Shown: positions 37,204-47,526, counted from the first letter of the stretch. The stretch: 64,000 nucleotides of DNA from Chaetomium olivaceum (GCA_039881045.1 JAYWVB010000026.1:412836-476835), one strand, 5' to 3'. Numbers and translations: made by a program. Notes: generated by a model not told the origin, from the sequence alone.

Positions 37204-37363
37204 GAACCTAGCTAGCCGCTTTTGGCTTGCGCGGCTCAGCATTGGAAGCGAGTTTGAGGGACGCAGACACCAGCCAATCAACGTTGCAAAGAGTGACGAC
37301 AAGATAACTGCATATTCTACACTCATACCGTAAGTGATTTCGGATTCCTTATATACAAAATAA

Positions 37364-40035
37364 CTAGCTACTCCACTCAGCAACAGCGGCCAAAGACGAC
37401 AGCGTGTACGGATGCTCTTCCCCAAGCACTCGCCGCCGAGCCTGGGCACAGTCGTCCATCAGTGCCAAAGCATCTGCGCGTCGACCTTGACCTTTCCAAG
37501 TGAAAGCCAGGTTATTCATGCTCGTTAGCGTGTCGGGGTGATCGGCCCCGAGCTTGGTCTTGCTCGTCTCCATCACCTGTACAAACAGCTTCTCGGCCTC
37601 TGACCACCGGCCCTGGTTCCAAAGTGTCGACGCCAGGTTGGCCATGTTCGTCAGTGTGGAAGGGTGATCGGCCCCGAGCTTGGTCTTGCTCGTCTCCATC
37701 ACCTGTACCTCCAGATTCTCGGCCTCTGACCACCGGCCCTGGTTCCAAAGTGTCGACGCTAGGTTGGCCATGCTCGTCAGCGTAGAAGGGTGATCGGCCC
37801 CGAGCTTGGTCTTGAAAGTCTCCATCACCTGCACAAACAGCTTCTCGGCCTCTGACCACCGGCCCTGGTTCCAAAGTGTCGACGCTAGGTTGGCCATGCT
37901 CGTCAGTGTGTCGGGGTGATCGGCCCCGAGCTTGGTCTTGCGAGTCTCCATCACCTGCACCTCCAGCTTCTCGGCCTCTGACCACCGGCCCTGGTCCCTG
38001 TATGTCGCCGCCAGGTTGCCCATACTGCTTAGCGTGGAAGGGTGATCGGCCCCGAGCTTGGTCTTGCGAGTCTCCATCACCTGCACCTCCAGCTTCTCGG
38101 CCTCTGACCACCGGCCCTGGTTCCAAAGTGTCGCCGCCACGTTGGCCATGCTCGTCAGCGTGGAAGGGTGATCGGCCCCGAGCTTGGTCTTGAAAGTCTC
38201 CATCACCTGTACAAACAGCTTCTCGGCCTCCCTCCACTTGCCTTGGTCCATCCGGACCGAGGCAAATAGCGATATACTTGCTAGAGTCGTCACATCTTCC
38301 CTCCCAAATCTCCTCTGACGAACTTCCCTCGCCTTGCCTACCATCTGCTGCGCAATATCGTATCTCCCTTGCGACCATGCATACCACCCTCCGTTATGCA
38401 AAAGGGTCGCCCATGTTCCAGCCGCACTCTCACTAGGTAGATAGCCAAGTGATACTTGAACGTGTGCGAAGAGACTCCGACACGTCGCCCAGTTCTCGTA
38501 CTGTCCCGTCGGAAATGACGCTGCCATTCGCTCGATATACCGCTGTGTAAACGCCTCCAGCTGCTCCGACGCTTCTAGCCACCTCCTCGTCGATAGCTGC
38601 ACCAGCCCGTGCATCTCGAACTCGTCCCCAACCTCGTTCGTAGTGATTAGACAGTAATCCCTTAGCATTGCTACATCGTCTTCGAATTCACTCCCGGTAC
38701 CATTTGTCTCGCTATCCATGATACTGCTGTTATCATTCCAATTATGGTCGTCAGGTTCGTCTACGGCAGCAAAATGGGCCGGATGGCGACTTAGACGGTC
38801 GCGCAGACGGCGAAATAGACGGCGAACTCGAGGCCGATATCGCCATGGTAAGGGGCTGCCGCTATTATCCAACTTTCCGGTATCTCCACCCTTTGGCCCC
38901 ATTGTATCGCTTGCGATCTTGGGGTTGCCTAGAATCCACCCAGGGATACCTTGTCGGTCGAAGAAGCTCATAAGCGATAAAAGGTCCGTAGCAGTGCGCC
39001 GCTTCAACCGGATATGGTCAAAGGATATCTGCCATGTCGTGAGGATCGCGTTGGACGCCCCTCCATCCCGTCGCAGGTCGCCGCCGTCGTACCCCAGCAG
39101 CCGGGCCCTCTTACGCTCGCTTTCCCGGAACTCAGCCAGGTATTTCTCGGCCGAGCTCCGCGGCGCCCGTGCCTGGATGTACGCGGCCGCCTGGCTGATG
39201 GCTAGCGGAACGAGGTCCAGCGCCTCCACGAGATCGGCCGCCATATCTGGATTTACCGGCGATCCCAGCTTTTTCTCTAGGAGCGTAAGTGCATCCGCCT
39301 GCGCCATCGGTCCGACGTCGATCATGTTCTGACGGCGGCCAGTTAACCTGAAAGCCAAGTCCTTGTTGCGTGTGGTCACGATAATCGATCCGTTTCGGCT
39401 TTGTGGTAGGTATGTCGCAAACGGCCGCCTGTCGCGCGCATCGCTGCTAGTCGCGCCGTGGGTATAATCCACGTTATAAAACACGTCGCGGTCGTCGGCG
39501 CTGTCAAGGACCACAATCCATTTGCCGTTCCGTTCATTGGACAGCCAGCTGTACACAAGTTGTGGGATATCGGCTTTGGGTTGGTTACGGCCGGTAAGCT
39601 TGACGGCGTCGGCGATCATCCTAAAGCCCTCTTCGACGCGCGCCTGTGTGCCGGCGTGGACCCAGAACACCCATGTGTCAGGCTGCCCCGCGGCGATTCG
39701 GTGAGCGTATTCGATGGCCAGTTGTGACTTGCCCACGCCGCCGAGGCCGACGAGGGCCACCCGACCAGCCGGCTCGGAACATCGCTTGTCGATCTGGTCG
39801 AGAATATCTCCGCGGTCGACGAAATCGGGATCGCGGGAGAAGGGGATGGTCGCGAACGGTTGCGGCGGCGTCTCTGGTCGTTCTGGGAACGTCAGCGGGG
39901 TACAGCATCCCTCGGCTCGAGCGCGCCAATCTTACCTGGCGATAGATGGAATTCGGTGTTGATCGACCCATAATTCTGCCCCACCTGGAATCCTTGGTTT
40001 TTGGGTCCGAAAGACGCAGACGCCGTTTGTGCCAT
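37364..40035 (-). CDS. NLR protein: N-terminal RHIM/PP-like motif, NB-ARC, KLC-type TPR repeats
   Basis: Two exons (40035-39936, 39882-37364), with a 53-nt intron (GTAAG donor, GCTGAC branch, CCCAG acceptor), encode 872 residues. Exon 1 is little more than the signalling motif: MAQTASASFGPK, then NQGFQVGQNYGSIN. NB-ARC follows, with the P-loop GLGGVGKSQ near residue 79, the Walker B-like WIVVLDSADD, RNx motif IIVTTRNKD, GLPL-like DLVPLAISQ, and an MHD-like EMHGLVQ near residue 455. The C-terminal third is six almost identical 42-residue TPR units (EAEKLxVQVMETxKTKLGAD) plus a degenerate last unit. In this class the repeats sense a ligand, NB-ARC oligomerises, and the N-terminal motif seeds amyloid folding of a partner. 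The partner is probably the divergent HeLo-like gene 229 bases away. Confidence 0.93.
37500..38260 (-). repeat. 126-bp tandem array encoding near-identical TPR units
   Basis: Six tandem ~126-bp units within the NLR gene are nearly identical at DNA level, apart from a few codons: FVQ/EVQ after EAEKL, ETF/ETR/ETS, and HPS/HPD. Such homogenised repeats exchange by recombination and vary in number between strains. Confidence 0.88.
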
Positions 40036-40264
40036 CGCTGTCGATCCGTCTTGCATGACGGCTGGTTCTCACCATGGCTCGGCTATCGAATCAAGAGAAG
40101 ATCATGGGCGGTCGCCCGCGGCTTGCTCCAAGCGGCCCAGCGGTTGCGCCCGAGTGGCTGCAGCCCAACTGCATGTGATCTGATCGCTCAGCCTCACAAA
40201 CTCAGGCCGCAATCGACAACCAGCGAGACGAGCGCCGAAGGTCCTCAACTCTACAACGTTCACG
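40036..40264. promoter_or_regulatory. Shared divergent promoter, NLR / HeLo-like effector
   Basis: The 229 bases between the NLR start (minus, 40035) and the expected effector start (plus, 40265) must hold both promoters, so the pair is probably co-regulated. No specific factor site is claimed. Confidence 0.6.
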
Positions 40265-41132
40265 ATAGACCCGCTGAGTATTACAGCTGCCGTCGTGGGT
40301 ATCGCCGCTCCGGCGATACACTCTCTACACCTTCTATCCGAAGATATCCAGAAGATCGTCGACGCGCCCGAAACCCTCAATTCGCTCAGGAAAGATCTGC
40401 TCTCCGTGGACCAGGCCCTTACTTCACTTCAGGCTGTATCCGAAGCGCAGTGGCCGTCACTTGGTGGCGCCGTCGTCGTTCAATCAAAGACTGCGACCAC
40501 CTCTTGCAAAGCGTCATGCGACAGGTTTAGAGCCGCTCTCGCTCGCTGGACCCGGCACAGCGATGATGGGAAGCTCTCTTTGCGGGATCGCGCAATGGTC
40601 GGCTTCCTCAAACAAGGCTACGTAAAGTCCATGTCGGAGCAGCTGCAACATTGCAAGATCACTCTCACCTCGGTTGTTTGCACTGCAACCCTGTAAGCAA
40701 GGCCCCTGGACTCCTTATGACCAGCCTCTAACTATCGGCAGACATAGCTCCCTTCAGCAGAAACGAGCAACTGAGGAGATGATGGTGGCGATATCAAAAC
40801 AGGAGGCCGATATTGCAGATTCCATTACTGCGACGGATAAACAGCTGGCCGAGGTGAATACCAAGCTAGGAACACTCTGTATGGCGAAGCAAGAGGAGGA
40901 TGAAACGGAAGCCGACCGAACCAGTGCGATCAGTCAGGTGGCAGTCGAACAGGCCGTCTTGGGCGAATCGCGCAAATTGCTCCAAGAACTACTCTCAGGC
41001 ATCCATACCGCAGCCGCTAATGCCCGGAAAGACAACGCTCAGGTGGTCAACAACTTCGGGGGCCAGAATGAAGGTATGCAGATTGGAGCGAGCTATGGGA
41101 CGATTAGTGGCATCACATTTGGCAAAAAATAA
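40265..41132 (+). CDS. HeLo-like (STAND N-terminal family) effector with C-terminal RHIM/PP-like amyloid motif
   Basis: Two exons (40265-40692, 40742-41132) with a 49-nt intron give 272 residues. The first ~145 form the fungal STAND N-terminal / HeLo-like domain: DPLSITAAVVGIAAPAIHSL, DDGKLSLRDRAMVGF, then CKITLTSVVC joined by splicing to TATLHSSLQQK. A charged linker follows. The last ~28 residues contain NEGMQIGASYGTISG and end FGKK, matching the N-terminus of the adjacent NLR (NQGFQVGQNYGSIN). In related fungal systems the helical domain is membrane-targeting and kills the cell once the C-terminal amyloid is templated. The position where this family has ATG (before DPLSI) is ATA here, and no in-frame ATG occurs between the upstream stop (40181) and that site. 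The gene may have lost its start, use an unseen upstream exon, or carry an error. Confidence 0.82.
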
Positions 41133-41706
41133 TCGGTACACTCGATGCTACTTTTATTACTGTATCACATGTATTCTCTCTTGCCGTGCTGATGCCAGTG
41201 TCTACGCCGTCGTCCCAGGGTGAAATCAGTTCCCTGCTCGAGAATAACCCAACAGCCCCAGCCAGGTAACTCTGCTCGCCTTGTCAAATATTCGTTACAA
41301 CAAAGCTACACAAAGTAGCCGCTGCACAGGATGTCGTCTGACAGCACTTCACGACCGCCAAGCTAGCCTCTTCCCTATCCTCGAATAGCTGTCTCGGTCT
41401 GCCGGACCTCTTGGTGGATGGAAGTGGCATAAGAAGTCGGCGGATACGCGGAACGGCTCGTAGGAGGTTGTAGGCTGTGGCTTATGCGTCGAGAACTGTG
41501 CCTGATGCGGGTATGGTCACAAACCACCGATACTGTGATGGGAAGTCCTGGACGAGTTAGCGACGGGGCAAAAGTAGTGGTTTGCTGGCCGCGGCTGATC
41601 TCTGGCTAAATTGGCGCAGTGTCCCCAAGTTTCGGCATGCTGACAAGTCGGCGGGCTCCGAGTCATCGGCGCCAGATTCGCCTCCTCGTTGCAAGTAGTC
41701 GCCACG
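41133..41706. other. Intergenic region inside the island
   Basis: 574 bases between the effector and the unknown gene. No additional gene or repeat recognised. Confidence 0.6.
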
Positions 41707-43029
41707 ATGGCGTACCCGGATTTCGATATAAGCCAGTGGTATAACGAGAATGATATTGATTACCGAACTCCCGAATTTCCCTATAACAGCCGCAGCGCCA
41801 GCCCGGCCCCGCAGGATCAGCAGCAGAGAGGCAGACCGGGGCTACCTCTGCTCCAGCTAGCGGATTGGAACCCCAGCCTGCCATATGACGAATTCCCGCC
41901 CACGTGTATCCATTACTCGATTGAGTGGAAGATGCTATTGAAGAAAGGAAGACTGTCAAAGCTTACAAACGACACAGAACAGAACCTTGTGTTAGCACCA
42001 GGCGCTTTTTGGGACCAGACCCTGAAGCCGAAGCTTCAGCAGCTTTTGGCAAAGAAGACACCGCGAAATAAGTGCTACGAACCAGACGAGACGAACGTTG
42101 TCGTATCCGTTACCGACCGCTCCCAGCGAGATCTGACAAAACGTTTCGATGAGCTGGACATCGATTGGGGGGTTATAGAGAACCAGCTGGTGGCCTGGAG
42201 TCATCTCCTCCGCGACCGAAGGCAACTGAGGATCGATATCTCGTTCATCTACAAGGAGACTACACAACAGGTTGCCGTGAGGACGCAGCAGACTACAAGA
42301 CGAGGAGGGGTGACGGCTACACAACTTACGGAAAGGGCCGAACTGCTTGAAGAACAAGAAGCTGCAGGCCTGACCACTGTCTGGAAAGACGTCTACAGTC
42401 TCATGCGGTGCACCGGGTCTCCATGCCAAGGGACCTATTGCTGGCGGGATCCAGATAATAGGAAGCACTCCAAACTGGATACCAGTGTATTGGCAAAGCT
42501 TATCGACTACGCCGAAGAAGGTAACATGCTCAGGACCCACGGGGACGTGCCGCCATGGATCCGCGAGTTGATCTATGCCAAGGAGCAGCAAGACTCGGAG
42601 CGTAGAAAGCGGAAGCGCCAAGGATCTTTCTCCGAGAGCCTGACTCCAATCCATATCACGAATATCATGCCTGCACGTTGTAACCAGGACTCGATCGGCT
42701 GGTCCACCGGGTCGACTCCGGAGACCCGAGAAGAGGCTTATAGTTTGCAGGCGCCTAAGCTGAACATTCCGCGTCCGATTGACCAATCTATGCGCCGTTA
42801 CTGTGAATGGCTCTGCGCGGCGGTGACGGACCAGGCCTGGAAGAATGGCTACCGGGAGGCTTGTGAGGTTGCACTGGAAGAGGGTCTCGATCTTGAGCGG
42901 CTCTACTGTGCCCAGGATGTTGAAGCTAGGTCTCTTGTTGAGAAGGGCGTTAAGCGAGGGATTGCCATTCAGTTTGTTAGCAAGGTTAAGGCTTGGCTAG
43001 ATGAAGTGCAGACAGATAGTGAGGATTAA
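41707..43029 (+). CDS. Hypothetical island protein, 440 residues
   Basis: A single-exon frame from the ATG at 41707 (MAYPDFDISQWYNENDIDYR) to the stop at 43029. The central part has a Cys/Trp-rich stretch (RCTGSPCQGTYCW) followed by KLIDYAEEGNMLRTHGDVPP and a basic RRKRKRQG. The C-terminal domain has WLCAAVTDQAWKNGYREACE and KGVKRGIAIQFVSKVKAWLD. The spaced Cys residues and basic patch would fit a nucleic-acid-binding or nuclear protein, but this is inference. I recall proteins of similar layout as multi-copy, patchily distributed unknowns in ascomycetes, but I know no function. The gene is intact and sits between the effector and the transposase. Confidence 0.8.
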   Translation: MAYPDFDISQWYNENDIDYRTPEFPYNSRSASPAPQDQQQRGRPGLPLLQLADWNPSLPYDEFPPTCIHYSIEWKMLLKKGRLSKLTNDTEQNLVLAPGAFWDQTLKPKLQQLLAKKTPRNKCYEPDETNVVVSVTDRSQRDLTKRFDELDIDWGVIENQLVAWSHLLRDRRQLRIDISFIYKETTQQVAVRTQQTTRRGGVTATQLTERAELLEEQEAAGLTTVWKDVYSLMRCTGSPCQGTYCWRDPDNRKHSKLDTSVLAKLIDYAEEGNMLRTHGDVPPWIRELIYAKEQQDSERRKRKRQGSFSESLTPIHITNIMPARCNQDSIGWSTGSTPETREEAYSLQAPKLNIPRPIDQSMRRYCEWLCAAVTDQAWKNGYREACEVALEEGLDLERLYCAQDVEARSLVEKGVKRGIAIQFVSKVKAWLDEVQTDSED

Positions 43030-43129
43030 TATACACAAATTATTTCTTGATAGCTCTACAGTGTGACGTGCAGACAGATAGTGAGGATTAATATACACAA
43101 ATTATTTCTTGATAGCTCTACAGTGTGAC
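43006..43129. repeat. 62-bp perfect tandem duplication
   Basis: Copies at 43006-43067 and 43068-43129. The unit begins GTGCAGACAGATAGTGAGGA, which includes the last codons and stop of the unknown gene, and ends TACAGTGTGAC. The second copy abuts the transposase stop codon. It may record repair at an insertion junction. Confidence 0.92.
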
Positions 43130-43130
43130 G

Positions 43131-44111
43131 TTACTCAGAAGGGTACCCGATGGAAATACCAGAGTGACGAAAGTGACCTTCAGCGCTCGCAGCCCGAAAA
43201 CCAACGATATCAACACACATCCGTAAGAACGTCTCGAAGTCCTTCTCAAAGAGGCCGGCGTAGTTGTGCCGCTGCTGTTTCAGGTATGTCTTGATCTCTG
43301 CAAAGAGCTCCTCGATCGGGTTCATGTCTGGCGAGTAGGGCGCGAGTTTAAGGAGTCTTACTCCAGCGTCGACGCACATTTGCTCAAGTCTCTCTGAGCG
43401 ATGGATGGAGGCATTATCCATAACAAGGACTGAATCCGGCTCCGGCCATTTACCGCAGTGGTGCAGCAGCTGGTCGATAAAATCCTCAAATATAACGGCA
43501 TCAGTGGACCCAGGGTAGATACGCGCCAATCTAACGCCACTCTGTGTATACGCAGCAAGAATCTGAAACCGTTGTTCACGGTTGAACTCGTCAACCTGCA
43601 CGGGCGTTGCTCCACTCGGCGCCCATCCCTGGCGTCGGTGTCCACTCCGTTTGTCGCAGCCAGACTCGTCGATAAAGACCAGCTGATACGATTGGCAATC
43701 AGAAAGTTTATAGAGGTACAGTTCCCGTAGTTCCGGGTTCCGTTGTTTCGCTACGCGGCCATTGGTCTTCCTGGTCCATTTTTCCGTCTTCAGGGTTCGA
43801 GAAATGGTGGTCGGGGACACCTCGAGGCCGAAACTATCGTACAAGAAATCGATCATCTCGTATCGAAACATATCGGGTTGACTTGCTAGCTGTTCAAGCA
43901 ATGCATCGCGCATGAGGGGGGTTATCTTTGACTCGCGGCCGACGCGGCTCGGGGGGCTTGTCGTTGTTCCGAACCGCTGAAGTCTCGATCGGATTCTGCG
44001 AACTGCGCGCTCACTGCACTCGACGGTTTCGGCTATCACGTCATTGGGCAAGTCACGAAGTATCATCGCATGGATCTGTTCACGTTGGGAGGGAGCGAGC
44101 TGCGGAGCCAT
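43131..44111 (-). CDS. Tc1/mariner-family transposase (DD34E)
   Basis: An uninterrupted 326-residue frame from the ATG giving MAPQLAPSQREQIHAMILRD. The N-terminal half is a helix-turn-helix DNA-binding region (DVIAETVECSERAVRRIRSR). The DDE domain shows the first D in VFIDESGCDKRSG, the second in VLVMDNASIHRSE, and a glutamate 34 residues further (YSPDMNPIEELFAEIK), i.e. DD34E as in Tc1. The enzyme cuts at terminal inverted repeats and reinserts at TA. The frame is intact, with no sign of RIP mutation. TA-CAGTGTGACG lies just outside the stop (43119-43130) and could be one terminus, but I could not find its inverted partner to the right. Confidence 0.93.
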   Translation of the reverse strand: MAPQLAPSQREQIHAMILRDLPNDVIAETVECSERAVRRIRSRLQRFGTTTSPPSRVGRESKITPLMRDALLEQLASQPDMFRYEMIDFLYDSFGLEVSPTTISRTLKTEKWTRKTNGRVAKQRNPELRELYLYKLSDCQSYQLVFIDESGCDKRSGHRRQGWAPSGATPVQVDEFNREQRFQILAAYTQSGVRLARIYPGSTDAVIFEDFIDQLLHHCGKWPEPDSVLVMDNASIHRSERLEQMCVDAGVRLLKLAPYSPDMNPIEELFAEIKTYLKQQRHNYAGLFEKDFETFLRMCVDIVGFRAASAEGHFRHSGISIGYPSE

Positions 44112-44412
44112 TGGTATATATGCTGCGATGCTGCGATGTTCTGGCTTGTCGGCATGAGTTGTCAACTTCGCGAAGCAGGGCAGGGGGGTGTCATGTTGGT
44201 ATCTGTCATCAGCTACGCCACATCTGCTGTGGCTAAAACACAACTGAGACTAGAGGAGCGAGCTGATCCAGCCTCACGGTGGGCAGATGTGACAGGCTAC
44301 AGTCGCTGGGCAGCAAATGTTCAGCCGCATAACCTTCACATTCATGGCGAAAACGTCACCAGCAGCCCGTCGCTCGACAGGATCGTGTCGACAACAGACT
44401 CGATCGACAGCG

Positions 44413-47359
44413 ATGGCCCAAACTGTGTCTGCCTCTTTCGGACCCAAGAACCAGGGATTCCAGGTGGGACAGAATTATGGGTTCATCAACACCGAGCTCC
44501 ACCTGCCAGCGGGTAAGGTTACCGTGGCGCCGTGCGAGCTAAGGGGTGCCCCCGCTAACCTGCCCAGAACGACCAGAGACGCCGCCGCAACCGTCCGCGA
44601 CCATCCCCTTCTCCCGCGATCCCGATTTCGTCGACCGCGGAGATATTCTCGACCAGATCGACAAGCGATGTTCCGAGCCGGCTGGTCGGGTGGCCCTCGT
44701 CGGCCTCGGCGGCGTGGGCAAGTCGCAACTGGCCATCGAATACGCTCACCGAATCGCCGCGGGGCAGCCTGACACATGGGTGTTCTGGGTCCACGCCGGC
44801 ACGCAGGCGCGCGTCGAAGAGGGGTTTACCATGATCGCCGACGCCGTCAAGCTTACCGGCCGTAACCAACACAAAGCCGATATCCCACAGTTTGTGTACA
44901 GCTGGCTGTCCAATGAACGGAACGGCAAATGGATTGTGGTCCTTGATAGCCGCCGACGACCGCGACGTGTTCTATAACGCGGATCATGCCCGCGGCGCAA
45001 CTAGCAGCGATGCACGCGACAGGCGGCCGTTTGCGACATACCTACCACAAAGCCGAAACGGATCGATTATCGTGACCACACGCAACAAGGACTTGGCTTT
45101 CAGGCTGACTGGCCGCCGTCAGAACATAATCGACGTCGGACCGATGGCGCAGGCGGATGCACTTACGCTCCTAGAGAAAAAGCTGGGATCGCCGGTAAAT
45201 CCAGATATGGCGGCCGATCTCGTGGAGGCGCTGGACCTCGTTCCGCTAGCCATCAGCCAGGCGGCCGCGTACATCCAGGCACGGGCGCCGCGGAGCTCGG
45301 CCGAGAAATACCTGGCTGAGTTCCGGGAAAGCGAGCGTAAGAGGGCCCGGCTGCTGGGGTACGACGGCGGCGACCTGCGACGGGATGGGGGGCGTCCAAC
45401 GCGATCCTCACGACATGGCAGATATCCTTTGACCATATCCGGTTGAAGCGGCGCACTGCTACGGACCTTTTATCGCTTATGAGCTTCTTCGACCGACAAG
45501 GTATCCCTGGGTGGATTCTAGGCAACCCCAAGATCGCAAGCGATACAATGGGGCCAAAGGGTGGAGATACCGGAAAGTTGGATAATAGCGGCAATACCAC
45601 GGACGACGACACAGATGATGTCGCGGATGATGCCGCAGACGACGCTCTAGACGGCGGATTTGAAGACGATATAGCGATGCTAAGGGACTACTGCCTTATC
45701 GTCGCGGACGAGACAGGGGACGAATTTGAGATGCACGGGCTGGTGCAGCTGTCTACGAGGAGGTGGCTGGAAGCGTTCGGGCAACTGGAGACCTTCAAGC
45801 AGCAGTACATCGGGCGAATGGCGGCGTCATTTCCGACAGGGGAGTACGAGAACTGGACAGCATGTCAAAACCTCTTCCCACACGTCCAAGTGGCCCTTAG
45901 TTACCAGCCTAAGGAAGGGACGGACGAAACATGGGCGACGCTTTTGCATAACGGGGGATGGTATGCATGGTCGCAAGGGAGATACGAGGTTGCACAGCAG
46001 ATGCTAGGCAAGGCGTGGAAGATTCGCGGGAAAAGGTTAGGAAATGAGGATAGGGCAACTCTAGCAAGCATGTCAATGTTTGCTATGGTTCTTTCGGACC
46101 GAGGCCAGTGGGAGGAGGCCGAGAAGCTGGAGGTACGGGTATTAGAAACTTCCAAGACGATGCTCGGGCTCAATGATGGCGCTACGCTGACCCGCATGGC
46201 CAACCTGGCATCGACACTTTGGAAGCAGGGCCGGTGGGAGGAGGCCAAGAAGTTACAGGTGCATGTGATGGAGACTTTCATGACGACGCTCGGGCCCGAT
46301 CATCTCGATACGCTGACCAGCATGGCCAACCTAGCATCAACATTTTGCAAGCAAAACCGGTGGAAGGAGGCCGAGAAGCTAGAGGTGCAGGTGAAGGACA
46401 CTTTCGAGACGACGCTTCAGGCCGATCATCCCTATACGCTGAGGAGCATGGCCAATTTGGCGTGGACGTACAAGCACCGGGACCGGTTAGAAGAGGCAGA
46501 GAAGCTAGAGGTTCAGGTAATGAAGACTCGCAAGACGAAACTCGGGGCTGATCACCCCGATACGCTGACAGCCATGGCCAACCTAGCGTCAACATTTTTG
46601 AGACAAGACCGGGGGGAGGAAGCTGAGAACCTGCTTTTACAAGTGATAGAAACTCAGAAAACGAAGCTTGGACCCAATCACTCCAGCACGCTATGTAGCA
46701 TAGACAGCCTGGCGCTGACATACAGGCACCAGGGCCGACTGGAGGAGGCTGAGAAGCTGTTGTTGCAGGTGTTGGAGATGAGCATCCCCAAGCTTGGGGC
46801 CGACCACCCATATACACTACGGAGTAAGGACAATCTGGCATCGATATATTGGAGGCAGACCCGGTTGGCAGATGCTACAAAAGTGTTTGAGCAGGTAGTA
46901 GAAACCCTTAGGATGAAGTTCGGAGCCGACCACTTGGACACGCTGGCTGGCATAGCCGGGCTGGCGTCAATGTATAGGAACCAGGGCCGGTGGTCAGAGG
47001 CCGAGAAGCTGTTTGTGCAGGTGATGGAGACGAGCAAGACCAAGCTCGGGGCCGATCACCCCGACACGCTGGGGAGCATGGGCAACCTGGCGTCGACATA
47101 CGTGAACCAGGGCCGGTGGTCAGAGGCCGAGAAGCTGTTTGTGCAGGTGATGGAGACGAGCAAGACCAAGCTCGGGGCCGACCACCCCGACACGTTGACG
47201 AGCATGGCCAACCTGGCTTTCACTTGGAAATATCAAGGTCGACGCGCAGATGCTTTGGCACTGATGGACGACTGTGCCCAGGCTCGGCGGCGAGTGCTTG
47301 GGGAAGAGCATCCATCCACGCTGTCATCTTTGGCCGCTGTTGCTAAGTGGAGTAGCTAG
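44413..47359 (+). pseudogene. Second NLR (inverted paralogue), motif-NB-ARC-TPR, with two single-base frameshifts
   Basis: An inverted paralogue of the NLR at 37364-40035. Exon 1 (44413-44512) encodes MAQTVSASFGPK and NQGFQVGQNYGFIN. A 55-nt intron (44513-44567) follows, then NB-ARC with GLGGVGKSQ. Near 44952 one extra C (AGCCGCC versus AGCGCC in the paralogue) shifts the frame, which then ends at 44977 after ~169 residues. The conserved frame resumes (AADDRDVFYNADHARG) until near 45388, where one base is missing in a G-run, and then continues from 45443 through the MHD-like EMHGLVQ to the end. The TPR array has about nine mostly diverged units, of which only the last few match the NLR1 consensus. 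It could be a pseudogene, but because other genes in the window show similar indels, sequence error is possible. The 300 bases upstream to the transposase hold its promoter. Confidence 0.8.
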
Positions 47360-47526
47360 TTATTTTGTTTACAAGGAATCACCACGGTTTGAGTGCATAA
47401 TTTGCAGTTATCCCGTCGTCACCCTTTGCAGCGTTGATTGGCTGGCGTCTGCGAATCTTAAACTCGCTTCCGAGTGCTGAGCCGCGAAAGCGAAAAGCGG
47501 CTAGTGGGTTCTCAGCCTCAGCTGGA

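Noticed and set aside
37512..38387. A 291-codon alternate frame with repeated peptides over the TPR array
   Set aside because: Its repetitiveness simply reflects the 126-bp DNA repeats of the NLR gene read out of frame.
44112..44412. Right terminal inverted repeat of the internal transposase
   Set aside because: I looked for an inverted CAGTGTGACG between the transposase and the second NLR and found only weak partial matches, so no boundary is claimed.
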